Part shown: piece after piece, positions 46,510 to 60,914 of the stretch | Position numbering within the stretch: position 1 is the stretch's first letter | Layout: each line of letters begins with the position of its first letter | Source: Carettochelys insculpta | Taxonomy: Eukaryota; Chordata; Testudines; Carettochelyidae | Direction: 5' to 3' | Assembly: GCF_033958435.1 (NCBI RefSeq) | Contig: NC_134138.1 | Location: 206,469,298-206,533,297, forward strand | DNA: 64,000 nucleotides | The notes under the pieces: model-generated | The model's input: the letters and a program-made list of their open reading frames with translations, nothing else | Database searches by the model: none | Told to the model about the DNA's origin: nothing | Position numbers and translations under genes: made by a program

Positions 46510-48299
46510 TCTGCCACTAACCTCTCTCAATGAATCAGACCCACAAAGTAAGCTGCAGATGAAAGAAAATAAGCCAGCAGTACTCTGCTATTCACTGACT
46601 TTTATTTTTAAATATGCAAGAAATGTACAACCCTACTGTGTTCCAAAATTCTGAGCGGATATCTTTAAAATCTTATTAATTGCACTGACTGGAGTTCTGC
46701 CCTCAGATAGCTATGAAGTCAGATATCTATGAACTACGAACTCGCACTGAACTCGCTGGAAGGTGAATATGAAGGTAAGTATTTTTGCACCTTCTTTAAA
46801 AGAAAACGCAGGGATTTCTCTTCTGTGTTTCAGTGAGCTACAGAATTACACATGCCTGAACACAGACTTCTGCACAGTTCACATGTATTCATTCCCACTT
46901 TGCCCTCAGGAATAGGCACTTGGGGTTCCATTTGCAGTTGTCCACTGTGATTAACTCTTCCATTTGGGGCTGGTTAAATATTATAGGCGTACTTCTACAC
47001 AGCCCTCGAAGTACCTTTTACTGTCCTTCGCTCATGGCATGAATGCCCTGGAGTAAATAGCTGTAGCCAGAAAGGAGGTAAAATGAGGAAGAAGGTAGCA
47101 TAAAAATTAAATCCCAACAAACCACTAACGAACATGCCTTTGCTTACACAAACATTTGAAGAAATACATTAAAAACTGGAGACATCTGTATGTGAAGAGA
47201 TTGAAAAGGAAGTTTTAAGCTCTTTCCGTTCGAAAATATTACTGCTTTGAAAGGGAAAACACAAGTTTAGGTCTCATTAATATTGTGGGGTAAAGCACTC
47301 TGCAGTCCAATGGCTCTTATTTTTTTAAATTTATTTATTTTAATTCCCCATTCAGCTGCAAAGACATTTTAAAGAAATACAGCATGTTTAGGTAAAATCT
47401 GCAGTGTTTTGTGGTTTGCTATTGACAGCAGAAGGAATACAAGTTAATTGAAGGTGTTTGGCAAATAATATGGTAATAATTCCTTCACCCTTAGCAATGT
47501 GTGCTGAATGCCATCAACACATAGACTGAAAGGGGCAACAAGTTCATTGTCACTCTATGATTTTAGAATCATCCTGCTGAGATTTCCAAATCTAACTCTG
47601 ATGTCATGTTTCAGAATTCAATATGTTGGTTATTTCACAACAGCTTCAGAACCCCTGGAAGCCAGCATACACTGGCCCCAGGTAAATGACTTTTCTCACC
47701 CCCAAAAGCTGTATCATATTGATTTTGCCACTAAACGATATAGAAAGAATAGTCACAGAACCACACGCTGCAGTATGCAAATTAATGAGAACACATTTCG
47801 CCTAACTCCTCCCTCAGGATGGTCTGGAAGGTTCACACTCCAGCAGGGTCTGCAAGTGACATGAGGTCACGTCCATCTGCCAATTACTGGTTACCCATTT
47901 AGACAGTCTGGAATGATGCTGCCTCGATGAGGATTGCTGGCAACTCTGTACTCCCCACAGGGTGGAAGTATGTGCAAGTGAAAACAGATCTCACAGAGAA
48001 ACCCTTCTGCTTATGGCACGGGACAAAAAACACAACACAAAAGGCAGTCCTCCTTACAGACGTGCTCAAAATCATGGATCCCCAAGTGGTTCGAAAGTCA
48101 TACCCTTTCCTCTGGTCACCACCCTGCACTCTCTGAAGGGAGCTGTATTCAGGAACTCATTTTGATGTCTGACCCCTTTAAGATATTTCCTACTTCTCCC
48201 CTTCCTCCTTAATTTCTTCCTTATTGGAACGGGGGAAGAGAAGCATTTAGCCCCCTGTATATCTCCAGATACTAATAATGAATGATGGTCATGGAATTA
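46510..48299. other. Intron without recognised elements
   Basis: AT-rich, no gene or element recognised. Confidence 0.45.
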
Positions 48300-48327
48300 A
48301 TTGTGCATTGTGGAACCACTAGGGCTT

Positions 48328-48755
48328 ATCTACATGAGGAAGTACTGTGCAGCACGCTGGAGCGTAAATCCACAGCACAAGAGCATGCCCTGCACCCACA
48401 ATTTATCTAGAGGAGCCCTAAAGATATGCCTACCCTGCAGCTGTCAGCATCCTCCCAGCCTGGGCAGACAGGTTCACATTAGCTCAGCTCAAGCTAGCAC
48501 TCAAAATGAGCATATTTACACCTGTGGTGGCTGGGGCTAGTTATCGTAGCTCAGACCCGTGGGGTAGGATGGGCTTGGATTCAGGTGGCTAGCCTGAGCC
48601 ATGTGCCATCTTGCAACAGACACACCTGGTGCTTTCAGCATGCTAGCTTGAGCAGAGCTAGCAAGCCTGCCAGCCCAAGGCCACAGACTCCTGGTAACAG
48701 GACTTGGCCAGCGGATGTATTTCTTTCAAGCTGCAACATCTACACGAGTCAAACC
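48328..48755. mobile_element. Possible old DNA element
   Basis: 'gggcttatctacatgaggaa' at the left and 'aacatctacacgagtcaaac' at the right look like decayed inverted ends. The interior 'gctagcctgagcc / tgctagcttgagcag' repeats are GC-richer than the surroundings. No target duplication. Confidence 0.3.
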
Positions 48756-49639
48756 ACCTTTCCACCTGAACATTCTGTACCAACAAATGTCAAGTGACCC
48801 CAAAGGTTACCAGACCACAGAGATATGCAAACAATTCTTTTTTTCTCACTTGTTTGCTTACTTTGCTCATTTGGGAGCCCTTTGGGTTCCCATAAGATTC
48901 ATGAGCGGGACAGGGCATGCTATCTAACTGTAGCAATGGAGCTGAAAGTGACCACCTTTGTTGAATAGAAATGAGTGGGAAAACCCCATCAACAGCAAGG
49001 GGCAAAAATGTTAAGGACACTTTATTTGAAGTACAATTTCACTTTGTGAAACATGTATTTTTCCCTCAAGTGCACATTTGTACACAATGCAATCATCACA
49101 AGCTTCAATTTAATGTTTAAAATGCTGAAGGGCCATCTGGTAAAATAAGGGATGGGCGGTCTCCTAGCTGAAATTGACACAAAAAAAGGCAAGGTAGCAA
49201 AGCAGCAGGCAGGCATGAGCACGAAGAAGGGGGGAGAGAAATGAAAGGCCTTCAGCATGTTTGCGTACTGTGGTTCTTATGCCGACCCCAAAACATTTCT
49301 ATGCCCGGGAAAAGAAAAATCCTTTGCACGTCAGATAATTGCAACTGCGTGTAATATCTTTGGTGACCATTCTGTACTAAGTCTATACAGAAACACCAGT
49401 GGGGAAGGCTATCATAACTCCTTCAGGAACTAAAACTAGTGTGTGCGTGCATGTGTGTGCAGGGGAAGTGATTAAGGTGAATCACTTAGGCTGTAAACAC
49501 CTCCAAAGAGGCACACATGTGCACACACACACTTCCAACCAATGTACGTACACTGATTCAAACCAAGTCTGCAGAGACTAACAGACAAAGAAAGGGCGTT
49601 TGGGATACAACACTACATTTGCGCTGACACAAGACCTTT

Positions 49640-50060
49640 TTGATCAAAAAAATGGACAGGTCATCAGATCCTAGGGAGACCTCAGACCTAGTGGAAGGAC
49701 TGGAAAGACTGACACCTACTAGTGCTTTTGTTGGAGTTGCGGGTGATACTTACCTCTCATAAGCATCTGTTTAGTATGTTCTTTTTACTGTTTCCTGTTT
49801 TCATTGTTTAGTGTTTTCTCTGTAGTGCTTTCAACTTCAGAATAAATGTGCTTGTTTACAGAGAGCTGTACAATGACTTATGAGTGCTGTCAATACTCTG
49901 GTCATAGCCCCCAGTCTGGAGGCAAAGCCTGGGTGCCACCTGTTAAGCAGACTGGCATGCTGTGGATACCACAGTGGAAGAAAGAGAGCTGTTCAGCCTT
50001 AAAACTCCGGCTCAAAAGAGAGTGGGACAAGAGTCCCTCCTCAGAGACAGATGGAAACTA
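49640..50060 (+). repeat. Possible LTR-like fragment
   Basis: A single AATAAA with following 'tgtgcttgtttacagagagc' recalls an LTR R/U5 layout. Borders are unknown and this is a weak call. Confidence 0.25.
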
Positions 50061-50461
50061 CAGAAAGAGATGCAGATGAAGCTACCCTCAAACTGACATA
50101 CCCAATATTGGGTGTGTGTGAAAAAAAATGGAATCTACTTAAAGGATTTTGTCTTAAGTTCGAGACATATTATTGAAAGGAGTCCCTTATAAAAATGAAC
50201 TAAGTAGAAACAAAGAAAGTTTAAAGTGCCTCTTTAATGTTTGCATGTCCACATTTGCTTGTCCATATGATATTTGTGTTATATTACATTAAAACAACTC
50301 ATTAAAATGATATTATTTCGGTTACAAGGTCACACACTGGAAAGTTAGGAATTGCCAGAGTTAAGGTTGTCTGTGAAACTCAAGTTCAGTCACCTTTGTG
50401 CATATGCATTTTGTTCTTTAATTACATGGTAATGTATTATTAGCTCCAATGTGATCTCTAC

Positions 50462-50923
<462 letters not shown>

Positions 50924-51664
50924 TTAAGCAAAAAAACAAAGAAATAAAATCCCTAGGCTTCACACATAACTCATAGTCTGTCTCATATTATTTGAAGTTA
51001 TTCACGAGTGAAACATTAGGTCTGGATTATGATAACCTCAGAGCCCTTATAAAACTTTAAAAGTTGAATATTCTTTTCTTGCAACATAACATGCACATTT
51101 AAATGAAAAATAAAGCACACTATGTTACTGTCATGGTGGAGAAGACTGAGGTATGTAGAAGCACTTAGAAACAGAGCTCTATGTTATATTATAACATCCA
51201 GACTGAAATAAAAAAGGCAAGATTGGGCTTACGGATTTAGTCCTTCCAGCCTCAGGCATCCCTTTTCCATTTGTTATTTGAAGGATTTCTACTTTTATTT
51301 TGTGTTTAGAATTGTACTAACTCTACTGGACGCAATCCTGAGCCTGCTCAGAACCTCTTCTGAAATTAACTAGACTACCACATGTGGAAGATTTCCAGCC
51401 TCAGGCTGATTATTGATTTGTGAACCTGGAAACCTCCCCAGAATTTTAAGTCCGATATCTATATGGACAGAAAAAGAGTTAATTCACAGAGAAGTGGGAG
51501 AAATGCAAGACAGGGAGCTAGTGGAAACTGGATATGCACAGGGTGAAAAAAATATCATCCAACCTTAAAAACAACAGAAGAACCAAACACCAGGCACAAT
51601 GCCATGATAATATGTACAGATCAGCCTACAACAAAAGTAATTCTGTAACCAAATTCTAGTAATC

Positions 51665-51795
51665 TAGTAATCTGAGGAAGTGGGTTTTCCCCATGAAAGC
51701 TCATTACCTAATAAATGAAATTGTTAGTGTTTAAGGTGTTACAGGACTGCTTGCTTTGCTTTGCAACGATACGTATTAACACGGCTAACCCAGAG
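51665..51795 (-). mobile_element. Inverted-arm repeat family member (minus orientation)
   Basis: 'gaagtgggttttccccatga', 'aagctcattacctaataaat', 'gttagtgtttaaggtgttac', 'aggactgctt' and 'taacacggctaaccc' are the reverse-strand form of the units at 54239, 58900, 60915 and 61663. Confidence 0.75.
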
Positions 51796-52799
51796 ACTAA
51801 GTCCTATTAGGAAGTTTCATATTGGTCCTCAAATTTTCCAGGCTGCCTCATCCTCCAGCAAGATCAAATCTCATTCAACACCACTCCAAGGTGTAGGAAT
51901 ACTAGCTCATGTTGTATGTGGCAGAGGGTAGTGGGGGAGGGGTGTGCGTGAGAATTTTTTAAAGTGTGTTCAACAAACCACAGGTGTACACCTGATAGAA
52001 GAGCACAATGCTTGATCACAAGGGATGTAATGACAGCCCGCCATCCATAATTCGTCCCAAGAAGCAGTCATTGTGGACTGTATTGAAAGGGTTTCTTAAT
52101 AGCAATTTTATAGATAAGTAGATAATTATATGGTCCTTTAACTTCGTAAAAGCTAGCCCATGACTTCTAGGGCAGTATCACCACAGGGAGGGAGGCTGAT
52201 GAATGCTAATCAAAAATCCCTCACAGTTCCCCCATACACCCCCGGGGAGCTTTTTTTTGTTTTTTTGTTTTTTCCAAATCAGTGCTATAAAAATCTCGCA
52301 TTCAATTGCTGGAACTGAAGAATGCTTTCTTAATCATGCCCCTTGTGCAATTATCTGATGGGCCCTTGTGGATTCAAAGCCAACTTTGGGGTTAATTCTT
52401 TTCACAGACTTTTGAAGATGTTTGTCAGTACAGTCAAGTGACAGGAAAATATTTTTTTTAGGTTGTCCAACATCACATTACAAAAGCCAAAGAAAAACTT
52501 TCTGAGCTGCTGAAACCCCATCACAGGTGTACAGCAGTCGATGCTAGGTGTTCACACCATGAGTTACACCTAAGGATAGAAACCTTTCAAGTGAAAAACA
52601 GGACAAAAATGTTTTGTTTTAAACTTACGGGGGGAAAATCATGTGTCCCTTAGATTAATGACTAAACAATAATTGTATTTACAGTGTAGCTATAATTTAG
52701 GTACTTAGCCCTCCACACAGCAGTATCTGAGCCCCTCACAATTATTCATGCCTTTGATCCTCATAATGCTCCTCTGATGGAGGCATCGGCGTCAACTCT

Positions 52800-53200
52800 G
52801 GGGCTGGAGCAGCCATGAGGAAAAATTGGTGGGTAGTGAGCATCCCACAACAGCTCCTTTCCTCCTCCCCATACCTTCCCGCCTATTGGCAGACCCCACA
52901 GATCAGCACCTCTCCCTCCCTCCCTCCCCATGCCTGCCACACATGGCTGTCAGCTATTCTGCAGCATTTGGGAGGCTCCGGAAGAGGTAGAGGGGGCAGC
53001 GAGACATGGCTCAGAGGGGGCAGAACTGGCTGGAAAGAGGTGGGGCGAGGGTGGAGGAGGGGTGGGATGAGGCTGGGCTGGGCCCCCTGGAAGTGGGGGA
53101 GTGGATGTGGGGTCTGGGGAACAAACAGGGGTCGAGTGTTCACATGTGCACACGCACACGCACACACACATGCACACGCACACACACACAGAGCAGTTTT
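52800..53200. repeat. GC-rich low-complexity tract and (CA)n microsatellite (53143-53191)
   Basis: G-rich sequence (ggtggggcgagggtggagg) followed by an impure CACACG/CACACA tract of about 48 bp. Open frames here are compositional artefacts. Confidence 0.8.
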
Positions 53201-53278
53201 GAAAGTTGGCGCCTGAAGAGAGAGGGAATCAGGGTGAAAGTAAATCACATTTCTTGGAAAGGGGTTCACGGCAGAAGG

Positions 53279-53281
<3 letters not shown>

Positions 53282-53319
<38 letters not shown>
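53282..53319 (+). repeat. (GT)19 microsatellite
   Basis: 38 bp of uninterrupted GT, about 90 bp after the CA tract of opposite strand sense. Confidence 0.95.
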
Positions 53320-53320
<1 letters not shown>

Positions 53321-54238
53321 GCAATATGACAGTACCTACACGAAATGTAAGTGTGGGGTGGAGTGCCAGGAGCTGAAGGCAGGGGGCTGGGAATGTGTAG
53401 GGAGGTGCAGGACTCAAGGCAGGGGGGTGGCTATGTGTGTAGATGGGAGATGGGTTACCTTACCCGGTTGGTGGATAGGTCCCTGCCCTGCTGCTTCTGT
53501 GTGCTGCCAAGGGAGCTGTGGGCTAGCTAGTTGTGGGCACGGCTGCAGGGAAACAGGCGAAAGGGGTGTAAGACAACCACCGACCTGCCGCTCACTTCCC
53601 CTGGATTGTTTCCAGGGCTGCTGGCACCGGTGCATGCAGTGGGCTGCACGTAGCGTCCAGCAAGATAGGGGCAGCAGGACAGATATGGACTCCTGAGGAA
53701 CTCAACGGGAGCACGCCCACCTCCCTTACAGCTTGTCCCCAGGTGGCTGCTTTCACACCTACCTGCCTTACCTGGCTGTCTGCTGCTTACTGTGGCACAT
53801 GAGGTAGCCAGTGCCATTCACCAGAGAGCTCTTACCAGAGCAGCGCACGGCCTGACTTTCACCTCTGGAGAGAGCTACTCTACTCCGTTTTGCCGACGGC
53901 ACTGGGTAAACGGAGACCCAGCTAGTTAAAAAGGTGTTCAGATGGTGCTTTGTTCAGCAGTGCAATGCCTAAGTGATTTATGTCTCCATTTCAAGAACAA
54001 CAGAGGTGCTTTGGAGCTTACTTCCGTTAGGCGCTGCAACACTGATCAGAGCCATGGTCACTTGTCTGAGAAGATTAAGTGACTTGGCCAAATAGAGAGG
54101 GTATGTACCCACTTCCAGATGCATAAATGATGACTATCCCTACAAATCAGTGGACTATCCCTACAAATCAGTTCACAGCTGGTATGTGCACCATTGAGCT
54201 ATGCATCCTGTTCTCCTAAGGTGTACATGTAACATTTT

Positions 54239-54432
54239 GAACAGTAAGAGAGAGTAAGCCGTGCTAGTCTGTACACGATCAAAGCAAAAAGCAGTCAAGT
54301 AGCACTTTAAAGACTAGCAAAATGGTTTATTAGGTGAGCTTTCGTGGGACAGGCCCATTTCTTCAGACCACAGCCAGACATTGTAACATCTTCTGTACAT
54401 TTTCTATGTACAGAACATTCTGTACATTTTCT
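54239..54432 (+). mobile_element. Inverted-arm repeat family member with 12-bp target duplication
   Basis: Contains 'aagccgtgctagtctgtaca', 'gtagcactttaaagactagc', 'ttattaggtgagctttcgtg' and 'ggacaggcccatttcttcag'. It is flanked by ATGTAACATTTT at 54227-54238 and 54433-54444, a perfect match. A local 'ctgtacattttctatgta' duplication at the right end makes the exact border slightly uncertain. Confidence 0.78.
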
Positions 54433-54775
54433 ATGTAACATTTTCTGCTTCTGTAGTGCCAAATCACCTGTCTATACCTCACTGGCAGTCAACATTCCAC
54501 CCCTCCACCCAAACCCCCACCCCGGACTTCAGGACATTAGGCGTGTAAATGGAATCTCTGGTGAAATTTCATCTCAGCTACTCAGCAAACTGGATTGCTT
54601 ACATCTATCATATAAACCAATCAGCAAGTTTGAACCAACCCCACAAAGTGTCCAGCGCTGCAGCTGACTCTCCCTCCCCTCAAAAGGAACGAGATTTTAA
54701 GATAATTTAACAAAACAGAAATCAACATTTCAATATCCCATAAAATACAAAGAAGATTACTAGCTCCTTCTTAAA

Positions 54776-54850
54776 TTGCAAGTTCTTTGGGGCAGGAACT
54801 AGATAGCATCTAAGTACACTATGGGCAGTTCACTGCTGGAACTAAAACAA
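54776..54850 (+). repeat. Ancient retroposon 3'-end remnant
   Basis: 'aattgcaagttctttggggc' and 'aggaactagatagcat' match the 31198 motif. Confidence 0.4.
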
Positions 54851-54999
54851 CCAACAAAATCACTCCAGTCTTGACAACAGAGGAAACAAAATCCAAAATA
54901 TATCAGCATTACCTAGGTGATTATAGCCACTTGACACCCATTAGCAGGTCACTTGTTCTGGTCACTTCTCTTTTGCCTTCCTGATGGACTGTAATGGAA

Positions 55000-57900
55000 T
55001 CCCAGGTTAAAAGGGTGTCTTAGATCTGATGGCCTAGCAGAAAAGCTCTCTCATTCCTTAGCAGAGAGATGTAACCCTTACAACGAAACAGAACACGGAG
55101 ATTCAACTCCAGAAGGGAAAAACACATAGCTAGCACCCATGAGTTCAGGTATCCATTAGTAATATGGGAGAAAACTTAAAGAAGTCATCGGTATTTAGGT
55201 TTAACCCCACCAAAAGTAACAAGCCACAACTCCTCCAAAACACGGGAGTATTTTTTCATGGGATCAAGTTTGCATAATGGAAGATTAACTGCAATTTTTT
55301 AAAAAGAAAATACAAAAAACTTCTAAAAGATAATGTTTCATTTTTCATTCTGAATTTAGCACAGCTATGCAGAAAATATGAAGATCTGTTAGGTTTTATA
55401 GAGTGGCTATTTTCACATTTATCACTATTGAACTGCTTTGAGAAATATCCACTCAGTAAGTACTGTTCTGTAGTAAAGGTACTAAAGCGATGCCATTTTT
55501 ACAAATATAAGTGGCAATTGATTCACTACAAAAGATCAAAAAATTGCATTTGGAAACATTTGACTTTTAGAATCTCCTCTTGACAGGCACAGAGAAAGAC
55601 ATCCAGACCACCAGTCTGGTTTTTTTCCACCTTTTCATGGTAAATTCCATAATAGTACTGCTATGTTGACAAGAGAAGATTTCCTAATTATAAATGGACA
55701 AGCAAAAATTACATTTTTATGACCTGTTTTTGAAACACGGTTCAGCTAGGCCTCTGATTTCACAGCCACACGTTTTCGGGTACGAATTCATCCAGAAATA
55801 TACCTATAGTTTTTTGGGAGCTTCTGTGGTACATTAGCTTAAATATTTGGGCACTATATAAAGTTTGCATATGGAATTTCCTAACATATTTGTTGGAAGT
55901 GATATAGCTTTCCAACATGAGTACTTTTATTTCATTCATAACATATGACTTCCCCCCCAACACACACATACTGTGTTGGATATTTTGTCACTTTGATGAG
56001 ATGGCCTCTGTATTTACAGCTAACAGATCTAATCTTTGCTGTTTAGTTACCTGTATGTTTTGTCCTCAGCCAACTGGGGTCAAAGACAGTAACAAAACTC
56101 TCATTGTTTTCACTTTGACCAGAATTTCACCCTGGGTATGCATTTTTGACTAGATGCACTTCTGTTTCTTCACTGCTTGTTAACACTTTCATTTGTAAAG
56201 ATGTTTTTGCCAGGACTATAAATATTCCATGTTCCTCGTAAAAATCACATCCAACTCTCAGAATAACTTTGCCTTGACCAGGTTAGCAATTTTACCCAGC
56301 TTCTTTTATCTCTAATTAATCCTTGTATGAACTGTTCCAGTTCATATGACTCAGCTTTATGACATCAGTATGTACAACAAGTTGTTCAATGGTCTCACCT
56401 GGTAGCTGTTTTCTAGCAAAGAAAATGTACTTTATACAAATGATATGCATATGTGAGATCAAGACATCTGCACTCCATTTTTATGCCCATCTTGGAAAAC
56501 ACATTTTTGGCCTGGCATATACAGTGAATTGTAGGATTTGTCCTCTATAATTTGTTTTGCACACTTGCTTCCACGAAAGGCTGAAAATGTTGCCAATCAC
56601 CTTCTCCACACTACAAACCCATCCTAGAATGATACAGCTGTATTCAGTGGTTGCAGAATCTCATCCATAGCACTTTTTTTTTAACCAGCTGGCTGTTGGT
56701 ATTGAGTGTCAAAAACACTTCTTAATTACCTAGGTGGGAAGACTCTACCCGTATTTTGTTTCCTGAATGGCAGTTACACTTTCCCCGTGTGCTCTTTCCC
56801 CCCTACTAAGAGGAACTTAATTTCCTACCTCAACATATGGCATCTGGGATGCCTGACCCTGACTATGTGGCCTCCCCTTGTTCATTTCATGTTTATTCCT
56901 TGCTGTACTGCATAGCTAAGGACTTGGTACACAGTCTCTGGGGTTCCATGTTTTCCCACCTATCCCATTTTGTAGCACACAGTAAAAGAGTTTGGTATTG
57001 GAGGTGGGGTTGGGGGAAAATAGGTTATTGTCTCTTTTTTGAATTAAAGGTATGTATCGCAACTCTCCATTGTATCTGATCATCAAAGGTCACATAGTGT
57101 GAAACACACTCATGTACACAGTACACATTTGTTAAGTTCCGGTGTTTGGTTATGGACAGAATCATTATTCTATGCAAATCTCGTGGGGTTTACTTCTGTT
57201 TAGCCCAGCAGTTGGAATCCACCCCTTCATGGATGCAGACAGAACACACCATGCACTGACCCTTCTTGCTGCTTTTGGCAAATAACTCCAGGTATGAATC
57301 AAGTGCAAGTCTTGCCTGTCTTGAGAGGGGTAGGCCCTACATCTCCTAGATTTCTCTTCTTTACTGGGAAGAGATTCCAGAGAAAGCAGACTGGGCCTTT
57401 TCACCCACTAGAGTTCATAATTAATATCCTTCAGCCAGACTGGTAGTCACTTATGAGAAGAGAAGATAAAAATAAAATTGGAATCTGTCTTAACATAATT
57501 CATACTTTGTTTTATTAGCACTGAATACCATTGCTAGGAATCTATTCTGCCTCTGAGGCTTGGGGCATTTACACGAGCAGTTTCCGTTATTGTTAATGAG
57601 TGTTGCAGTACTGCAGAAATCCCACAGTGGACAAAACAGAGACCTCAGCACCAGTAATAAGTAGACATGATAATATTTTGTAATTTAAAAATGGTAATTC
57701 TATAGAGAAAAACCATTTTGGAGCACATAATTTGTTTGTTTCTTGAGCGTCCGTAGTGCACTTGAATCAGAGTAAGGGAAGTTACTAAAGACACCTCAAG
57801 GTGCAATGCATTGTTCTAATATGCTTTATGGCCAAGTCTTTGGAAAGGAGTAGCAAAATCTGCATTTTTAGTTTAGTGATAGTGCCCCACAGACTTTTAA

Positions 57901-58880
57901 TTAATTTAGCAATTCAGTTTTGAAAGTGTCTCATCTCTTCACTTACACAAAGTGTTCCGGACAAATGTTTCATTTTTAAAATTTTATCCTTTCTGTCCTC
58001 CAAAAATAGAGTAGTCTAAAGCAGACCTTCGTCTCTTCACCTCTGCCACAATCTTGTTATCTTAATGGGTGATGGATAGAGTGTCGTCCTGGCCATGTTG
58101 CATTAGGTGTCCTCATTTACAGATTGCAAGAAAAGAAGTGCTGGGTATAAATTATTCAAAACCTATTGTATCAGTGCGTTTCCTGAGCATTCACCACTGG
58201 CAAAGTAGACAGATTATTTTTCACTTTTAATTGTGTTGATACTTTATCTGCTCTGTTGAAAGTAGACTGTGGTACGTGAAACCACATGTAGCAAGGAGCA
58301 AATAAAACCTGTACCGAAGCCAAAGTTATCCATGTATCTTTAACACAATGCCAGATAAACCCCACCCCAACTCTAGCTGCTATTTACTTTTGTAATAGTT
58401 GTCTATTACTATGTCAAACATGAAAGAGGTTATACAGGGCTTGACTGCTTAAAGAACATAGCAACCAATTTAACAATCAGTAACATAAAGGACTGAAGAA
58501 TGCCATCTGGATACAAAGGAGGACATTATTGTAGATGAAATCTTTGATAATGCTAAGATGAACATGCTCTTACTCAATTCTTAGAGGAATTATAAACCTG
58601 TAAAATCCTATGGGATGGTTATCCGGATACACTACCAATAAAACATTAGATGAGCACACGCACTGCAGCACAGCTCTCCCTCGCCACAAACAGTCACATA
58701 ACTTGAAACCACTGTTACACACACTTTTTGTCTGAGGAGGAGCATTAGCTTACCTGTAAGTTTTATTAAATAGGTTTTGGTATCCAATTATATGTCATGC
58801 CTCATTTACAGCAGCAAATAGGGTACAAGTTAAAAAAGTGACTTAAAAATGGCCTGAATTGGTAAGCAATGCCAACAGAG
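55000..58880. other. Intron without recognised elements
   Basis: AT-rich. I saw no terminal repeats, coding pattern or RNA gene. Confidence 0.45.
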
Positions 58881-58899
58881 AGAGATAGATATAAACTCG

Positions 58900-59179
58900 A
58901 AACAAAAAAGCAGTCAACTAGCACTTGAAAGACTAACAAAATAATTTATTAGGTGATGAGCTTTTGTAGGACAGACCCACTTCTTCAGACCATAGCCATA
59001 CCAGAATAGACTCAATATTTAAGGCAAAGAGAACCAAAAATAGTAATCAAGGATGACAAATCAGAAAAAAAATGATCAAGGTGAGCAAATCAGAGAGCAG
59101 AGGGGTGTGTGTGTGCGTGTGTGGAGGGGGGGATCAAGAATTAGATTAAGCCAATTTTGCATACCAAGTATGCAAAAGG
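58900..59179 (+). mobile_element. Inverted-arm repeat family member with 10-bp target duplication
   Basis: Starts AAACAAAAAAGCAGTC, continues 'gactaacaaaataatttatt', 'gacccacttcttcagaccat', 'gactcaatatttaaggcaaa' and includes a GT-rich stretch. It is flanked by TATAAACTCG at 58890-58899 and 59180-59189. Confidence 0.82.
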
Positions 59180-59743
59180 TATAAACTCGTACTTCAGAAG
59201 TAGCCTGATCAGCTCATTTGATTTAACTGGGTATCTGCAAATCAGTCAACTATGTGAGCCTGCATGTGCACCAAAAATGGATTTTAGAACGAGTGTCTAA
59301 ATCAAGCATTTTCCTAAGATAGTAGTTGAAGGAAAAGACGAACTAGGACAGGTTTCTCTTCATTCCAATTGATTAAGCCAATTTAAGTTCAATTGCTTGG
59401 TACCTTTAAAAAAAAATACTGGGTACTGGACATTAATGTGTGGCTTTCCTCTAAAACTGGGCTATGGGAAAATGGCACCTTTGTAAAGAACCATTCTGCC
59501 ACTGTTGTGCATTCTGTTGTACCTGTTTACTTTAATGTCTAAAATAAACTTGTAGTCTTAACTCTGCAGAAGTGACCCCACTAAGATAAGAAATTGCTGG
59601 ATACTACAATGTCAGAATTCTGCAAAAGAATTGTTACATTTTAGTTAGTTATACTTGTGCAAACACATTCTGCTCGTGTGGTAGAGGCCAGGGAGTTAAC
59701 AGGTGTCAGTCAATGAGAGCTGAATATGGACTGACAAAACCTT

Positions 59744-59881
59744 AAAAAAAAAAAAAAAAAAAAAAAAAGAGAGACCCAGCTCGAGTCTCACATTCCAGGT
59801 TGAGTTTACCTTGAGTAGACAGTATTAGAGAAGGGGGAAAAAAGGACCCAGCTTGAGTCTCACATTCCAAGTTGAGTTTGC
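59744..59881. repeat. A25 homopolymer followed by a duplicated 35-bp unit
   Basis: A-run 59744-59768. Then 'gacccagctcgagtctcaca' recurs as 'gacccagcttgagtctcaca' about 73 bp later, each followed by TTCCARGTTGAGTTT. Confidence 0.85.
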
Positions 59882-60356
59882 AAAGCTGTCAGTTAGGAGA
59901 AAGAAACCTGTGGTCGTAAGCCCCGCTCACTTGATGAGGGAAAAAAATCATCGATGAACATGGAACTCCAGCAGTTTTCATTTTCCAGAGTAACACTACA
60001 CAATATTGGGACATATTGCTGCCATATGAAACACATCATTGAGTTAAATGTACTTATATGTCATAAGATACTATGCAAAATGGCTCTACACAAAATATGT
60101 ATGTTTGAATATTTTGACACCATGAGCAGTTAAAACCCCAGAAGGTAGTACAATCATGGAAGGCTGAACTGAAGCCTTAGTTACAAAGTATGAGAAGGTA
60201 TTTCTCTTTCAAGATGCTTGCAGTGTTTGCTTACCCTTTGCAAACTGTAGATTTCTTTTCTTAAAACTTCAAGTTAAGGCAATACAGGGCAGCCAGAATC
60301 TGAAATGATCTGCCTCAGTCACATGGTGGATAAGGCAAAAACACAAGTGTGTCAAA

Positions 60357-60792
60357 GGCTATGTCTACACTAGCCAAAAACTTCAAAATGGCCATGCAAA
60401 TGGCCATTTCGAAGTTTACTAATGAAGTGCTGAAATACATATTCAGCGCCTCATTAGCATGCGGGAGGCTGCGGCACTTTGAAATTGACGCGGCTCGCCG
60501 CCACGCGGCTCATCCAGACGGGGCTCCTTTTCGAAAGGACCCTGCCTACTTCGAACTCCCCTTATTCCCATCTGCTCATCAGAATAAGGGGACTTCAAAG
60601 TAGGCAGGGTCCTTTCGAAAAGGAGCCCTGTCTGGACAAGCTGCGCGGCGGCGAGCCGCGTCAATTTCGAAGTGCCGCGGCTGCCCGCATGCTAATGAGG
60701 CGCTGAATATGTATTTCAGCGCTTCATTAGTAAACTTTGAAATGGCCATTTGCATGGCCATTTCGAAGTTTTCAGCTAGTGTAGACACAGCC
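60357..60792. mobile_element. Near-perfect palindromic Harbinger-like MITE, 436 bp
   Basis: Ends GGCTATGTCTACACTAGC and GCTAGTGTAGACACAGCC, flanked by AAA (60354-60356, 60793-60795). The halves mirror each other around about 60575. Marker pairs are GGCCATGCAAATGGCCATTT in both arms, 'cgcctcattagcatgcggg' / 'cccgcatgctaatgaggcg' and 'gctccttttcgaaaggaccc' / 'ggtcctttcgaaaaggagc'. Palindromic open frames on both strands are a consequence of this symmetry. Confidence 0.92.
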
Positions 60793-60914
60793 AAAGTGGA
60801 ATTTTTTGTAATATTTTTATGATTCTGGTATGTGCTTCAGTTTCCTGCTACATTTTGCATTGCTACTGAATAGGGCAAAATGGTTAACAACATTCCTGGG
60901 AAACACAGGAGACA

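Noticed and set aside
52815..53696. Several long frames around the CA/GT repeats
   Set aside because: Cys/Val and His/Thr runs come from dinucleotide repeats and G-rich low complexity.
60349..60794. Overlapping, similar open frames on both strands
   Set aside because: They are mirror images produced by the palindromic MITE, not genes.
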